Shown here piece after piece: positions 12,436 to 25,407 of a stretch of DNA of 49,448 nt. The stretch's first letter is position 1; each line of letters opens with the position of its first letter. The notes under the pieces are model-generated. The model did no database searches. It saw nothing but the letters and a program-made list of their open reading frames with translations, and was not told the DNA's origin. This DNA is from Acanthaster planci (Eukaryota > Echinodermata > Asteroidea > Valvatida > Acanthasteridae). The translations under genes were made by a program, and so were the position numbers. The stretch covers positions 1,476,269 to 1,525,716 of the forward strand of contig NW_019091450.1 of NCBI RefSeq assembly GCF_001949145.1. The letters run 5' to 3'.

Positions 12436-13781
12436 AGTACGGATCCTGTAAGTGTAACAACATGAATTGGGAATAAATCTGTGATAATAAAACCCACTGT
12501 CCAGTTACTAGTAGATTGGGAATAAAAATGTATTAATCTGAATAAGGGGGGGGGGGGAAATACATGAACACTGTACATGAGTGGCACCTTCCAGTTCCAA
12601 AGCTTTCAGGGGAAATTCATTCCGGATTAAACAAGGTTAAGATTGATAATGGCATACCCGAATATACCAAATTGCTTCCTAGAAAAAAATGGCTGAGGTT
12701 CAGGGTTCTACATTTAGAATTCCTAGCCAGCATTTTTTTACTTGCTATCAAAGATTTTGGTTCTGATGGGGGAAATTTAATAACAAACAGCAGTTCCTGT
12801 CTACATAAATCTACCAACCATGCTAGACCAATATTGTTATAACCCCTGGGGTCAAACAGTCCAAGTCGGGGGTCCCCTACATGTACATGTACCTCTCCCC
12901 CTCCCCGCAAAAAACTTCTCAATTATGGTTACCTTTATAATAGCATGTTTTCAGCGGTGAACTTAAGACTTGCTGCCCATGAATCATCTGTCATCTGCAG
13001 AGTGCTGAGAAGTAGAGACATTCACTGGGAAGCAGGAAAAAAAGGTGAAGGAGAAAAATGAGTCAGGAAAGTGTCCAAGCCCGCTATTTCTTCTGTGCAA
13101 GTGCATAATGAGACCCGTACTCCGTACAGTCTACACTAAATAAATGTGCACATGTACAATGTGCATATGTTACAAATAGCCTACATTTCACAGAACTGTA
13201 TGCAATGAAGTAATTCCCATTACACAATATGGGACCACTTTTTACTGCACAAGGTGGCAGGAAAGGGTGAAATACAGTACGTACATGTACCAGTGCATGT
13301 ATGCACATCATGAAAACAACTGGTACACATGAGCAAGTCCGACCTTTGCGCAACAAACTTCGGTGTTCAAGAGCATGTGTACATGTACATACACGTACTG
13401 GTATACACCCTCTCACTATCGGGACGGAAGTTGTGGTAGTAATGGTACGGTGTAAAAAACAAATCATGCAAGGAAAATGATGATTTTACCGATTACAGTA
13501 AAAGTGGTTGTGGTACATGTTAAGGCCGTCATTGCTCAACCTGCACACGCACACACATCAAGGTCAATCCGTGGCAGAAATTCTCAGTTCAGTTCCCTTA
13601 AGGCAATAACACACTCAAGATGTCTTTAAGGGCTGTTGCCTCACAGGTTGACCTAATTGATTGACTGTTTTGAGACCATTGTGAAATCATGTACATAAGG
13701 AACTACATGTATCACTGAAGACATACTTGTTGGCATCCCTATGCCCTATCCAAGTTGTCCAAAATGTTTTCATTCTTGTAG

Positions 13782-13998
13782 GCCACACAGCTGTATCAAA
13801 TTTAAGGAATCAGTCGTCAAAGATCACCTCCAAGCTGCTTACAAACTTGTACAAGAAGCTGTAGAAAAATATGTTCAAAAATATACGCCTGTTTTTACAG
13901 GGAGTCCAAATAAAAAAGTATACCGAGATAAAGATTACTGTAATGGCGAAACTATGACTGGGAAAGAGAAATACATGTACCAGTACAAGTATATCTAG
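13782..13998 (+). CDS. Possible terminal exon on the plus strand (71 codons and stop)
   Basis: Acceptor TTTTCATTCTTGTAG|GCCACA, then KFKESVVKDHLQAAYKLVQE and AVEKYVQKYTPVFTGSP before a low-complexity Tyr/Lys tail and TAG. An amphipathic helix is likely in the first half. The tail overlaps ACATGTAC-type repeat sequence, which weakens the call. Confidence 0.3.
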
Positions 13999-14187
13999 AC
14001 AGGACAGAATGTCCTCTCTGCAATGGCCTACAGCTTGTGTTGTTATTGACACAGATGAGGGAACAAACTAGACCAATGTTATGAATACTGAAATGGATAC
14101 TGTGACAAGTTTGCATAAATTTGATTAACAAGGCTCAATCATTTAATTGTGCAGAATACTAAAAGAAATTTTTTGATTTTTTTACTC

Positions 14188-14450
14188 CTAAATTAGTGTT
14201 TCTTCAGATTTACACTTTTTGGTAAATGTACTCATAGTTTCCAAGCCCTCTTCAGAATAAGAGCTGTCTGGAGATTGAACTCTTTCCTTTTTCCCAAAGT
14301 GTATGCAACTTGTGAACAGCGCTTGCTCAGAATTTGTCATAATTTTCAAGTTTGCCATATATAATCTTTTACAAAGGTGAACAAAACTACAAATGGGTGT
14401 GAAAATGCACACAACCCCAGACGTGAAAGGTTTGACTTCTGCTACCATAC
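14188..14450 (-). CDS. Possible terminal exon (86 codons and stop), unidentified
   Basis: The acceptor AAGAAGTCAG|GTATGG lacks a strong pyrimidine tract, but the phase matches the exon at 15381-15237 (a split Gly). It reads a Cys/aromatic-rich part then a Ser/Glu/Lys-rich tail (SPDSSYSEEGLETMSTF) ending TLI-stop. It could be the 3' end of that gene or chance open sequence. Confidence 0.3.
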
Positions 14451-15236
14451 CTGACTTCTTTTCATATACATGTAGTTGGTGTCCATAATGTGTCTCCCTT
14501 CCAAGAAAATTTTGTAAATCCTTAATGAACTCAATATCCTCTTCCCCAAGATGGGATTATAAAGCAAACTACATGGTACATTGTACAAATGTAACTATGG
14601 TAATCATTGTAATTACTTCATTACTTTGAAGTCATTTCTGAAAATACAAGTACTTGATGGGCCCCAAAAAGCAAGAATAAAACCAACCAAAATGTTAACA
14701 AATACATGTATTTCCAAGTGTTAACAGCCATTAGGAAATAGCTATACATGTACACATAGAACTTGACATGTATTTCACAGATTTTATGATGCTGGCATCG
14801 TAGGGTTTTACATAAATTTAAAAGATACAGTACCTACGTCTCATTTCATTTATTATTTCTCAAGTACATATATCAAGCAGGACATGACAAACAACAAAGC
14901 ACACGTGTAAACAGAGACACAGAAAATGACGAAATACATAGTACAACAAGCTGGTACATGTAACAGACCAATAATCAAACTATCAAAATACAGCAGATGC
15001 AAGAACAATACACGTATGTAAAGACGACACAGAAGCTTTTCTTGATGCAATATGGAGGCTCAAAGCGCAGTATGGACCAAGTGCACAATTCAAAGCAATG
15101 GCGGCCCTAGTTCTTTTACAATGTAGGGAAATTCTTCTCTGGGCAAACTGACAATCTACATGTACATGTGTATTGGTAAGAACCACATGTACAGTACGGA
15201 TGAACACCATAATATTCCATACACAGCTAGCCTTAC

Positions 15237-15381
15237 CTCTAAGCTGGCAATTCATTACGGTGAACTGACACATGTTAGTGTGATCATCCCAGTCATCCAA
15301 GTCTGGTGTGCGGTCACGACAGCAAATTCTGGCTATGATTCCTCCCCACCAGAGGAGCACCAGTTCTCCACCAGAGCAACA
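15237..15381 (-). CDS. Internal exon of an unidentified protein
   Basis: Acceptor TACACTCAG|TGTTGC, donor CTTAGAG|GTAAGG, 48 codons plus one base (phase 0 in, phase 1 out). Encodes a Trp/Cys-rich piece with LVLLWWGGIIARICCRDR followed by an acidic TPDLDDWDDHTN. The half-hydrophobic, half-acidic pattern and good splice sites support a real exon. Its outgoing phase fits the exon candidates at 14450-14188 and 11730. No family recognised. Confidence 0.5.
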
Positions 15382-15399
15382 CTGAGTGTATAGTACATG

Positions 15400-17900
15400 T
15401 ACCTGAAGAAACAACTCATTTAATGAGTCAGGTGGATATCAGACCACTGGCACATGTCCCAAGTGCCCCATAAAGTCAGCGTGCACGTGCAGGCGTCCCA
15501 ACACCAAAATCGGGGTTGAGGGATGGCAGTGCGCCTGCCTCAATGGTGACCATCCCCACCTCGTGTGCAGAAATGGAATTACAGGCGTATGCAAGGCACG
15601 GAGCCGTCCTGTGGCATGAAATTAAACAGTAATGGATCCCTACTGCCGTTGAAGATTCTTTGTGGGGGTTATTAGATGTAATTAGAGGTTAACAAGATCC
15701 ATAAAAGATGGCATCGGGGCTGCTTTCTTGAAATCCTGGTCACATCCAGCTAAAATATTATCAAGACACCCACAGACTAGGAGATGGTTTCTCACAGACA
15801 GCAGCTGATTAGCTTCCAGTGCTGAGTACTGAACACATCCTCAGGGCATATAATGAATGACTGTTGGCAGTTGGCAAAGCTCTAGAGAACAAAGGGAGAA
15901 AAATGGGATTTTGTTCATTTGCAGATTCTGAAAAAATTCACTCCAGCAATCATTTTTCTTGGATGTGACATGATCTGGTACATAACCAGAAAAACATCTA
16001 CGTGTACATGTACGGTACCATATATTTGGCATCCATGAGTAGAATGCTGGTTAACACGATTCTACTGGACAGAAAATGAAACGTCTTGCCAATCTCTACA
16101 GTCTCTGAGGTGAAAGTGTAGCACTATGGTCTCCACTCTTATGGTTGCCAATGCCAAGCCACAAACATGTACACAGGAAGACACAGTATGACATTGATGT
16201 GGTATGCATGTACCGTACATCTTATGTCAACGTCTGTTCGGCCTATGGTTCATACTGATGTACGTGTACACTGCGTGTGCAGCTTTCACTTTCACAGGAA
16301 CAGGTAAAATACATCAAATGGCTTAAAAACATGTTCATGTACAGTACACGCTTCTCCTTTCTAAAAACCACATGTAGCTGGAACCTACCCTATTGCAGGA
16401 TAGCAAGGGTACATGCACATAGCACGTGTCACTCTGGATGAATCAGGAAGACTTGACCCAGCTACATGATACACGCACTGGTGCACCCATGTACGTGTAT
16501 GTGTGCTGGAACAGGAGTGTATATACCCAAAGACATGCTATACATGTTTGAAGATAGGCTGACGTTCATTGTACACATTGGAATTCCCTCTAGCTAAAGC
16601 GAACCCTTTCCACCAAAAAAAAGAACAAAAAGGCACTTCTTGGGTCAGGACCATGTGCAACGTACACAAAAGATTCCCACCAACCCTCCATGGGCAAAAT
16701 ATTGACCGCAAATGACCTTGGAGATGGAGGGCCAGCCTTCACGTTGCTAGGTTACTGAACAGCCTGTCAACACTCTAATTTGTTGCTGCCTGAACTCCCC
16801 CTTTATCCAATCCCTGTTCAAGCAGAACTAACTGGAAACGGCCAATGCTTGAGGATGCTGCAGATAGAGCAATGGCAGTGAACTACAATGTATTGCACAA
16901 TTAATACTGATTTTGTTAAGTACCAGTCACACATCAGTGATAATGAATGCATTAATGACCACCCACACGAAATTGAGAACAACAAACTCCTTTGTCAGGA
17001 AGTCACACTGTACTGGACACAAGAAAGCTGGAATTTTTTGGTACTGTGCACAGTTCATGGTGTACATGTTGTCTGCTAGTATATAAACATGTATGTACAT
17101 GTATGACTGTGCCTTGGTTGAATGACAAACAGTTCACGTGTACAATGAACACACCAAGACTACCTCTGCAGCCTGACCTCAAAGCAGTTACCATCCACGT
17201 GTCATCTTTTTTAACATCTTTGAAGCTTTTGTCATTTTTGTTTTACAACATACATGTACCATTTTGGTCACCTCTTTAAAAACTGCATTTTCCTCACAAG
17301 TTGCTGCCTCAGAGACAAAATAGGGACGAGCAACGAATGGATATTACCATAGGGCCTACATGCCTCAATTTAGAAAGAAACGAGAAGAAAAGTCGGGAGA
17401 ATGAAGAGGCCTGCAATGGAGTAATTGGAGAAGATCAAAGTTTACGTGTATATCAACATTCACACTGGAATATTGCTGAATTGTTGTAACGGTCTTACAC
17501 TGGGATACAGTACAACACTGGTACAGTACGTGTACAAACAGTGATTGAATGAACAACTTCCAAACAGCAACCCCACAGAACACCTGATTCAAGTTTGCCA
17601 AATTTAACTCAATGAAGTCAAAAAGAAAATTGACGCATACATGTATGTACAGTGTGTATTTTTAATCAGAAGACCGTAATGACAACTTTATTATTAGTGT
17701 ACTCAATAGTAGCCAACATGTACAGTACATGTACAAATAATGAGAGTCTGTCATTAAGGCAAACATCAACCAATGAATGTACCGGTACATGTCCTTGTAC
17801 GCATGCTTTTTGTATGTGTAAACGTCCCACCCTTAACACAGTGTCATTCAAAATTTAAACACAACAAATTGTATATAATGTCAAAAGCTGACACAAACTT
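15400..17900. other. No gene seen; two stretches nearly free of TACATG words
   Basis: 15440-15840 and 16560-16870 read as non-repetitive, moderately GC-rich DNA without ORFs; the rest is ordinary TACATG-rich sequence. Confidence 0.4.
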
Positions 17901-17930
17901 GTGGTGATGAATTCATGGCATTCTTCTGAT

Positions 17931-18097
17931 ATGACCGAGCAGTAAAGTGTTCTGAAAATCAGATTGTATTTTACAGGCATCGTTTACGAACAAAAAAAAA
18001 AGAATGCCAGATTGTGTCAACCAAAACGTCAAACCTCTGGAAGGGGCGGTCCATTGAAATGTTTGGGAAAATCTATAAAGGGATTTAGAACTTTTTT
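17931..18097 (+). repeat. Local duplication, unit 1 (empty site)
   Basis: About 167 bp from ATGACCGAGCAGTAAAGTGT to GGATTTAGAACTTTTTT. It matches 18132-18425 with scattered differences and no insertion. Confidence 0.75.
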
Positions 18098-18131
18098 CTT
18101 TTGATATGATTTTACTTTTTATTATTTTAAT

Positions 18132-18425
18132 ATGACCAAGCAGTAAAATGTTCTGAAAATAAGGCTGTGTCCGAAACGGGCTTCCAGAGCTACGGCTAGG
18201 TCTATTGTCTACGCATCTCCGCACATTTCAAATGGATGGAAGACCTAGACCTAGCTCTAGACAACAGATTCGGATGCAGCCTAAGATTACACTGTGTATT
18301 TTTCAGGCATCGTTTACAATAAAAAAGAATGCCAAGTTGCGTCAACAAGAGCGTCAAACCTCTAAAAGGGATGATTCCTTTTTAATGTTTATGAAAATTT
18401 ATAAAACGGATTTGTAACTTTTTTT
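18132..18425 (+). repeat. Local duplication, unit 2 (carries the Harbinger-like MITE)
   Basis: Same unit as 17931-18097, interrupted by the MITE at 18163-18281 plus a TAA duplication. Removing the insert restores alignment to unit 1. Confidence 0.75.
18163..18281. mobile_element. Harbinger-like MITE (119 bp, TAA target duplication)
   Basis: Imperfect terminal repeats start GGCTGTGTCCGAAAC on the left and, inverted, GGCTGCATCCGAATC on the right. TAA flanks both sides (18160-18162 and 18282-18284). The interior is nearly palindromic (GGCTAGGTCTATTGTCT against AGACCTAGACCTAGCTC). A 3-bp TWA target is typical of PIF/Harbinger. It sits inside the second copy of a local duplication whose first copy lacks it. 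Confidence 0.75.
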
Positions 18426-19657
18426 GTTTAAATGTGTCAACGTCCCATCCTTACTTCTGACGAAATTAGCATGTGCTTTAAATTACCTTTCAGGGTCATT
18501 GTATAATTTAGGGTCAATTTTTTTCGTGTCCCTGTCACATCTGACTGGTGATTTGGTAAGTTCAGAACACATTTTGTAATGTCCAAGAGTGGTGAAGTAA
18601 TACAAATTACCTACAAAATAAATTGAAATTGTTTGAAATCATATTTCAGTGATATTTCTGTAATTACACAGGTCAGGTATGACAGGGACACCAAAAAAGT
18701 CCCACTTTGGACCCTGAACTTATAGAATGACCCTAAACAATGGTTGACCACTCTGGTGCTTGTTTTTTTCCATGTTCATGCGAGGGAGGAGAAGTACATG
18801 TACATGCATTTCATGCTATAGCAGAAATGTATACAATGACCATAATTTTTTACTAGAACTTTTATGTATCATTGTACGAGGTCTGATAATCTTCTATTGG
18901 TTTTTATTTTTGTCAAGATTACAGGTTTCAGGATTCAGGTATTTCAGGTATGTCAGGCTTTTTTTTGGGGGGGGGAGGTGCTTTTTGACTCTTGTTTTCT
19001 CTCATCGTGCAGATTTCTTGGACACAACCAGTTCTGATTTTTCAGCTTTGGCTTGCCCGTTGTGTAAATTTACAGATTTTTCTGAAAGCTATTAAACTGA
19101 TGGTTCTTTGTGACAAAGCCACTAACCACATCCAATGAAAACACAAAGCATAATTACTGGTATATTTAAAGTGATGAATGCATCTGTATGCATCTGTGGT
19201 ATTAAATGTGTTAAATAAATATTGATTCATAGAGTCAATATTATTCAACAGGTGATGGCACGACAGCCGCTCGTGCCAGTATAACCCGTCATTTGTGTCG
19301 TGTTTATTACAACAAACCATTGCCGTAGCCTGAGAGTACAGTGCTTTTGCCGTTTTAACAAAAACCAGAAAAATATTGTCAATTGATGTAAATGTGGCAC
19401 AGCCAGCAGCTCCTCATGTGGTACACTTTGATTTTTTGCACCTTTTATGCATTGCCAGAGTTATATTGTTCCCTTCAAATTTCAGTTAGTGAAATTTTAT
19501 CCTTGTACCGGTAGGCTCCTACTTATATCATGTTTGTGAAGCGGTCTCCTACAGTGTACATTACATGTACAAGTACCGATATGCCTGAGTTCTTTATGTT
19601 GGATTTCCTACAAGTATACGAAAATGTAGCAGTAACTCAGGATTTCAATAAACTTTA

Positions 19658-19770
19658 GGCCGTGTCCAAAACGGGCTTCCAGAGCTATGGCTAGGTCTAT
19701 TGTCTACGCGTCTCCACACATTTCCATGGGAGGGAAGACCTAGACCTAGCTATAGACAGGGAAACCGTGT
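19658..19770. mobile_element. Second copy of the Harbinger-like MITE, right end lost
   Basis: Starts GGCCGTGTCCAAAACGGGCT after TTA and follows the 18.2-kb copy closely through CTAGACCTAGCTATAGACAG. It then diverges before the right terminal repeat. Confidence 0.65.
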
Positions 19771-20129
19771 TCGATCTTGTTCCCTGCATCTATCATATTA
19801 ATGTCCTATGTTAAATGGGGTGGTGCCAGACTATTTAGGTTCAAAACCTAAGTTATTCTAAATGTAAACTGTCACGAATGCATTTTGCATGAACTTTTAT
19901 TTCGTTGCTCTTCTTTTTTTTCTCAGGTTCCCAAAATGAAAAGTTTACCTCACTTTCATTTCAAGATGGCAACACATGCATACAGTGTTTTCTAAGCCAA
20001 TTCTCACTTAAATTGTTTTTCACAGACAATGGGGCACCATACTTTGTACATGTATGCTGTACATGTGTATCCATGATTCATACACGTACCTCAGACAGTT
20101 TTTCTATTCCTGTTGGTTGAAATGTGTCA

Positions 20130-20511
20130 CATGACCGTGGAATTAACATTCAAGAATGCCGGCTTCAAAGTAATAATGCCCGCTGCGTAAACCACACGCT
20201 GGCACATGGATACGAGACAGTTTAATCGGGTTTGATTGGTCAGGAGTCTGTGTGCACGCGATGCACCACACACGCCGAGTTCATTGAAGGGATTCTATCG
20301 GACAATTTTCAAAAGAAATATACCATAAAATGGACGGGGTGTTTGGGAAAATGAAAGTTAAGTTTTAGAACAAAATCGTTGCAAATCCATGTTGACTTCT
20401 TTTGACTACGAATAAAAGTTACATGAAGTACATGAATGGGAATAAACATGTGCTTGGTCGGTCTTACATTAACGTTTAAGACCCTGCTCAGAACGAACAC
20501 TGATAATGCCC
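20130..20511 (-). mobile_element. Dispersed repeat family, copy B (inverted to copy A)
   Basis: Reads on the minus strand GGGCATTATCAGTGTTC to CACGGTCATGTG. Next to it at about 20550-20600 lies an inverted copy of its own AATAAA(C/T)ATGTGCTTGG block, suggesting longer palindromic ends. Confidence 0.75.
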
Positions 20512-20599
20512 AAGCCGCAGTCGCATCCATTCTCCTGAGCCTGGGTCAGGAGAGGCATGTTTAAGACCAGCCAAGCACATATTTATTCCCTTATTAAAC

Positions 20600-23500
20600 A
20601 TCCCTTTCAGTTGATTGCACAAAACTGGTATGGCAATGCCGCACACTTGCTTGTGAAATTACCAAGAAAAGTTCACACCACATGACTAATATATTGCCGG
20701 GGCCTGTGTTAAGAGAGCAGTTTTGGCCAACTGATATCTGATCATGAAACATCAGCTTGGCGGTTTACCGGTGTAAGCATGGAAGATTAGATACTTTTAC
20801 ACACTCAACCTGGAATTTAAGAATCTTTCCACTTCACCAACAACTCAGCGGCACATTAATTATTCCCCAACACACTAGATACTTATATGTACATGTATAA
20901 TGCAAAATGGTATCAACTGCCCCCTCCCCACCTAAAAAAAATATCAGAGCTTGCAGTGCATTCAATCTTATACAATGCCTGAATGAATATGATTGGTGGG
21001 TTCTCCATCACATGCCCACTGAATTATTCATGCTCATTCACCGTGCACCGGACAAAATTTCTGAAATCACACTATCCAGGCAGGGATTTGTTCAAGTTTT
21101 CTTCATTCGGTTACAAGTATAAAACAAACACTGAATGTGTCACATTCGTGCAATGGCAAAACGAAAATTTCATTCAGCGACTGACGGAATGATTCACTCC
21201 ACCTGTCACCTTGTGAAATTATATTTACAGGTATTGGTGTCACCGCAATCATTAACCCTGACCCCCTAGGGTGTATGTAAAATCATGTTGAAATCAGAAG
21301 ATTTGGGAATGTTAGGGATATCATCCATTATTAGTAGCGCATCAGCTTTTATTTTGTTTTTAGAAAAAAACAGACTTGATCTCCTCATCATGCATGTGAA
21401 CTACCTGCCTGTGATCAAAGCAGAGACTCTGATCATTTTCCAGCCTACAATGTACACTGTGCTGGAAATTTACACTTCAGTGACAGGCGACATCATCTGT
21501 AATTTTCACCTTGATCGTGGTCAACATTTTAGGGCACGTACGTAGTATGACGTGCATCGCAAGAGGTGACAGAAATGGTTCCTCATCATGGGGGGGGGAT
21601 GGGGAGCTCAACTTGACATCAGGTGGCACAGTTTTCCCTCCAACGCCTTCGGAGTGCAAGGCAGCTGTCGGATATTTTTTTTTTTTTCTTGCATTTAAAT
21701 TAAAGCAGTCCCTCGCCAAATCATCCAGGTAAGCAAGCACTGGGATTCTCTGAATGGGAGATCATCGATATACACACACACTGCCCACTGTGGGATCCAG
21801 GCAGGACTGGCAGTTGGACTCAAGGCTGCTGTGTCTGAGCTGCAGATTGTCTGGGCAATTCCAGACAATCAATAACTCAAAATCTGGGCTTGTTCGGCGT
21901 GCATACATGTACGTGAAACATACAAGTACTCAGTCTCCCGTCCCTTTCAAATATCATTTTTTATAGCCCAGCTGCAACGTACATTATCTTGTACATTGTA
22001 AATGTATGTATCAGGTTTTGACACACGATCTGGAAGCTAAGTTTACATGTACATGTACAGAATACATATACAATCAACTCGCACCAAAACACAGCCAAGA
22101 ATATTAACACATTACAAAGTCGACCTGAATTCTGATGACAGAGTGTTGTCCTTTGCCGCTGTTTCCCCCTTAAGCGCTCAGACAGTAATGCACTACGAAT
22201 ACTGACAAACATCAAATTTTCTTGATGTAAGACTCCATCCAATATCCCTTCTAAACTGTGTATTGTGCCAATTGCAATGGAATTGATGCCCATTACAGAG
22301 ATAAAACATGACGCTCATATCACGCTTAAAGAAATGGATTCAAAAGCCTAACTTGTTTTGGGGTTTTTTTCAATTCTTTCCCAAATCTTCTCATGTACAT
22401 TTGTGTACGTTTAAATGTACATCTTACATCAGTGCCATACTCTCATCATAATAGAAGCTACATGTACATGTAGTGGTGTAAAGCGAAGTTGAATGAGTTT
22501 TACATTATGCCTACCGTACACTTCATTGGTTTCACCATGAAGTGACGTTTAGGAGAGTTTTGGTGTAGCACGAAGTGCTTACCATCCATAAACTTTATAC
22601 ACACGATCGGACAGCTTGTGGTGCAGCAACTATCCACAATACATCAATCTGTGATGCAACCCACGAATTTGTATCTAAGCTTTACTCTATGGGTAATAAA
22701 TTGTCTGCAGGTAATCACTTTGGTAAATTTATACCAGCATTCTATATGTACCAAGATTTGCGTATGGAGTCTTGCAAGCACTTGGGAATTTATAAACAAG
22801 TTTGGCAATTTGGCATTAGGGATGTGACCACACTGAACACCTGCACTTGATCATGTGCATTACATACATGTACCTACACGTACCCACTTGAACTCAGCAT
22901 CCATGATCCCTCCTACAGCCCACACAATGTGAACATGTTTTGTACATGTACATGTACACTGACTAACCAGAATCAACATGTATGTATACTGTACATATAC
23001 ATGTACAGGTTGGATGGTTATACCGTGAACAGGTCTCCTTTTCATCTGAGAAAAACTACCGGGAGGAGACTGAATGCCATCCAACTAGAGTGAATACTAA
23101 GACCAAAGCAAGATGAAAACTACTTCCATCAGATTCTAAATGTACCGTAAACCTCATTACGGTACTCCACCTACATGCACGTCAGGCAAAGAGGGCAGGT
23201 TATACAGGCTGTAATGTGGATCCTTCAAAGGGCACGACCCAGTTAATGTACCGGTACCAAGGACTTCCCACATGTACCACCAAAGGCCAGAGGAAACTGA
23301 AGAGAAGAAACTAGGGCCCGAGATGCAACCCAGGAGGGACCTGCAGACTGAGCTGACCGCGACAAGTGCCTTCTCCCTTCCGCAACACCTCACCCGATCA
23401 CAGGGTGATGGGTTTTAATATTGGGGGGTTGATGAGAGGACCGATCGGGTTGCACGGCATGACGTCAAACTGTGGTGTGGGGAAGGGAAGGGGGAGGTTG

Positions 23501-25000
23501 TCCCCAAGGAGCCATGGTCATCTCTGCCTTAAGCCTGACAGCGTGTCGGATTGAGCGGTGTTAGCTTGAAATGTGCATATTATTCATTGCTGCCCGGGCA
23601 GAGTAGGCCAGGGCAGTTAGGAGATGGGATGCAGCGCTAACACAATCCAGGGTACACGTACGTATCTCCATTTGTGGTGTCAGCTTACCATCTCGCGCTA
23701 GTCAACCTCCCACAAGATTCCACAAACGAGTTTTTTTTTTATAAATATAATGCATTACCATGATTATTTACAATGCAGCTGACACATCAGAATTGCACCT
23801 TCATTCAACAGCCTGCAATGTGCCGCATTAAAGGACACTGTATCAATAAAATCCCAAGAACATGTATGCTTGCATGGGCCAGCTGGCATAACAAAAACAA
23901 AGACTTCAAATACAGTAATAAGACTGCAAAATGTCTCCTGAAATGCCAAAGACAGAGGAGGCAAAGCCACACACATATTTTGATCTTCCGAAAACCCAAA
24001 TTTAGGACTGCATAGTGCATGTACATGTAACATCAGTCATCCATTACGGCTGCATCTGACAGATATGGCTGTGGCTAGGCGGGGATACACACACATATGC
24101 GTGAAAAAGCCACTAGCACTGGTAGCAGCTATAGCCACTTCTCATAGACCTGCATGTGACCCCTGGCCACAGCCAGACAGCCATTTGACTTGGACATGGC
24201 TTAAGAATGTTGTCTGAAGGAATAATTGCTTATGTACTCTTTTTACCCTATCTGTGGCATTAAGTCCCAACTACAGTTGGGACGGTCTCAACTGTGGTGC
24301 TGTATTTGGGCTAGCTCAACTGTAGTCGGCATGTTTCTACAGAAAAATTGTTCAACCTCCTCCACATTCTTACCGATCACACCCAACAGAATTCATCCCA
24401 AATATTCCAGTGTGGCATTCCATCCATAACCAAAACAAAAACTGGATTCCGCAAGCGTAAGTTACTGGCATTTAACGAAACGACGTTGGCGCATAAATGT
24501 ACTCGTACTCTGTTCTGTACCGGTACATGTAGTTAGGACCATCCCAACTACATGTACACGTTCAAGCAAGTATACATGGAGCTGGGACCAGAGCCACAGT
24601 TTTGGTGTTATTAAATTCCTACATGCACTGTCAACTCAAACTTGCATATATGAACATGTAATAATCATGAAATCCAACCCCAGGAAACACTTCCAGTTTT
24701 CACCGGTGAATCAATTTTAGCATTAAACCTGTTCTACGGTAGTGCCCAGCAGCTTAACACAGAGTTCACAAGAACTGTTTATGTACATGTACATGTAGGT
24801 TTGGTTGAGGGGCCAATCAAAAGTTTAGATGTTGTCTGATTTTTATTTTATTTTTTTTTCAAAATAGTGGACGTGTGGGTCAAGGTAAATCTCTAATAAT
24901 CGAAATTCACTTTTCATTAAAAAAGGGAAAGAAATCGGACGGAATTTAAACACACGACCTTACTAGTGCAGATGTTGATGTCAGTGTATACATAAATGTA
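20600..25000. other. No gene seen; mixed repeats and one GC-richer block
   Basis: Apart from the 21.25-kb mini-element I see no coding unit. 23280-23640 is GC-rich with a TGACGTCA site (23460-23467) and no convincing frame. A 20-bp palindrome (GTCCCAACTACAGTTGGGAC) lies at 24264-24283. Confidence 0.4.
21252..21320. mobile_element. TTAA-bounded mini-element, copy 2 (right end mutated)
   Basis: Starts TTAACCCTGACCCCC and ends ATGTTAGGGATA, where the right TTAA is lost. The body (GTGTATGTAAAATCATGTTG) matches copies 1 and 3. Confidence 0.65.
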
Positions 25001-25149
25001 CATGTAAGGCAAAAATTACCCGTTATTAATAATAACATCTCCCCGACAGAAAGTACATGTACATCTCGAACTACATGTACCGGTACATGTACATGTAGTT
25101 TGCGGTACCTGCTGCTATGGTACGACTCAGACCAGCCACCAACGTCAGC

Positions 25150-25300
25150 AAGCTCAGTGATTGAGTGGTTAAAACATTTGCACAAGTAAGCAGGAGGTCG
25201 TGGGTTCGAGTCCCCCACGCATAAACCTGTGAATTTCTTCGCAAGCTCTCGGATGAACGACGAGTACAGTGTTATGAATATAAGTTGGTGTAAGAGCAAA
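25150..25300 (+). mobile_element. tRNA-derived SINE head
   Basis: An A-box-like stretch (AGCTCAGTGATTGAGTGGTT, 25151-25170) is followed by a pol III B box GGTTCGAGTCC (25203-25213). The piece resembles a tRNA 5' half and T arm but has no pairing acceptor stem. An 18-bp direct repeat with one mismatch (25009-25026 and 25296-25313) brackets a longer segment. Confidence 0.6.
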
Positions 25301-25407
25301 ACTTACCCGTTATCAAACTGATATCCTTGCAAGTACATGTACATGTCTTCATTCAGCACTTTCTTGGAATTCTGGCCGAGATTCTTAGTTTCATACAGGT
25401 AAATCTA

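Noticed and set aside
24047-24192. Possible MITE with TGGCTGTGGC ends
   Set aside because: Arms match over only about 16 bases with mismatches, and no target duplication is visible.
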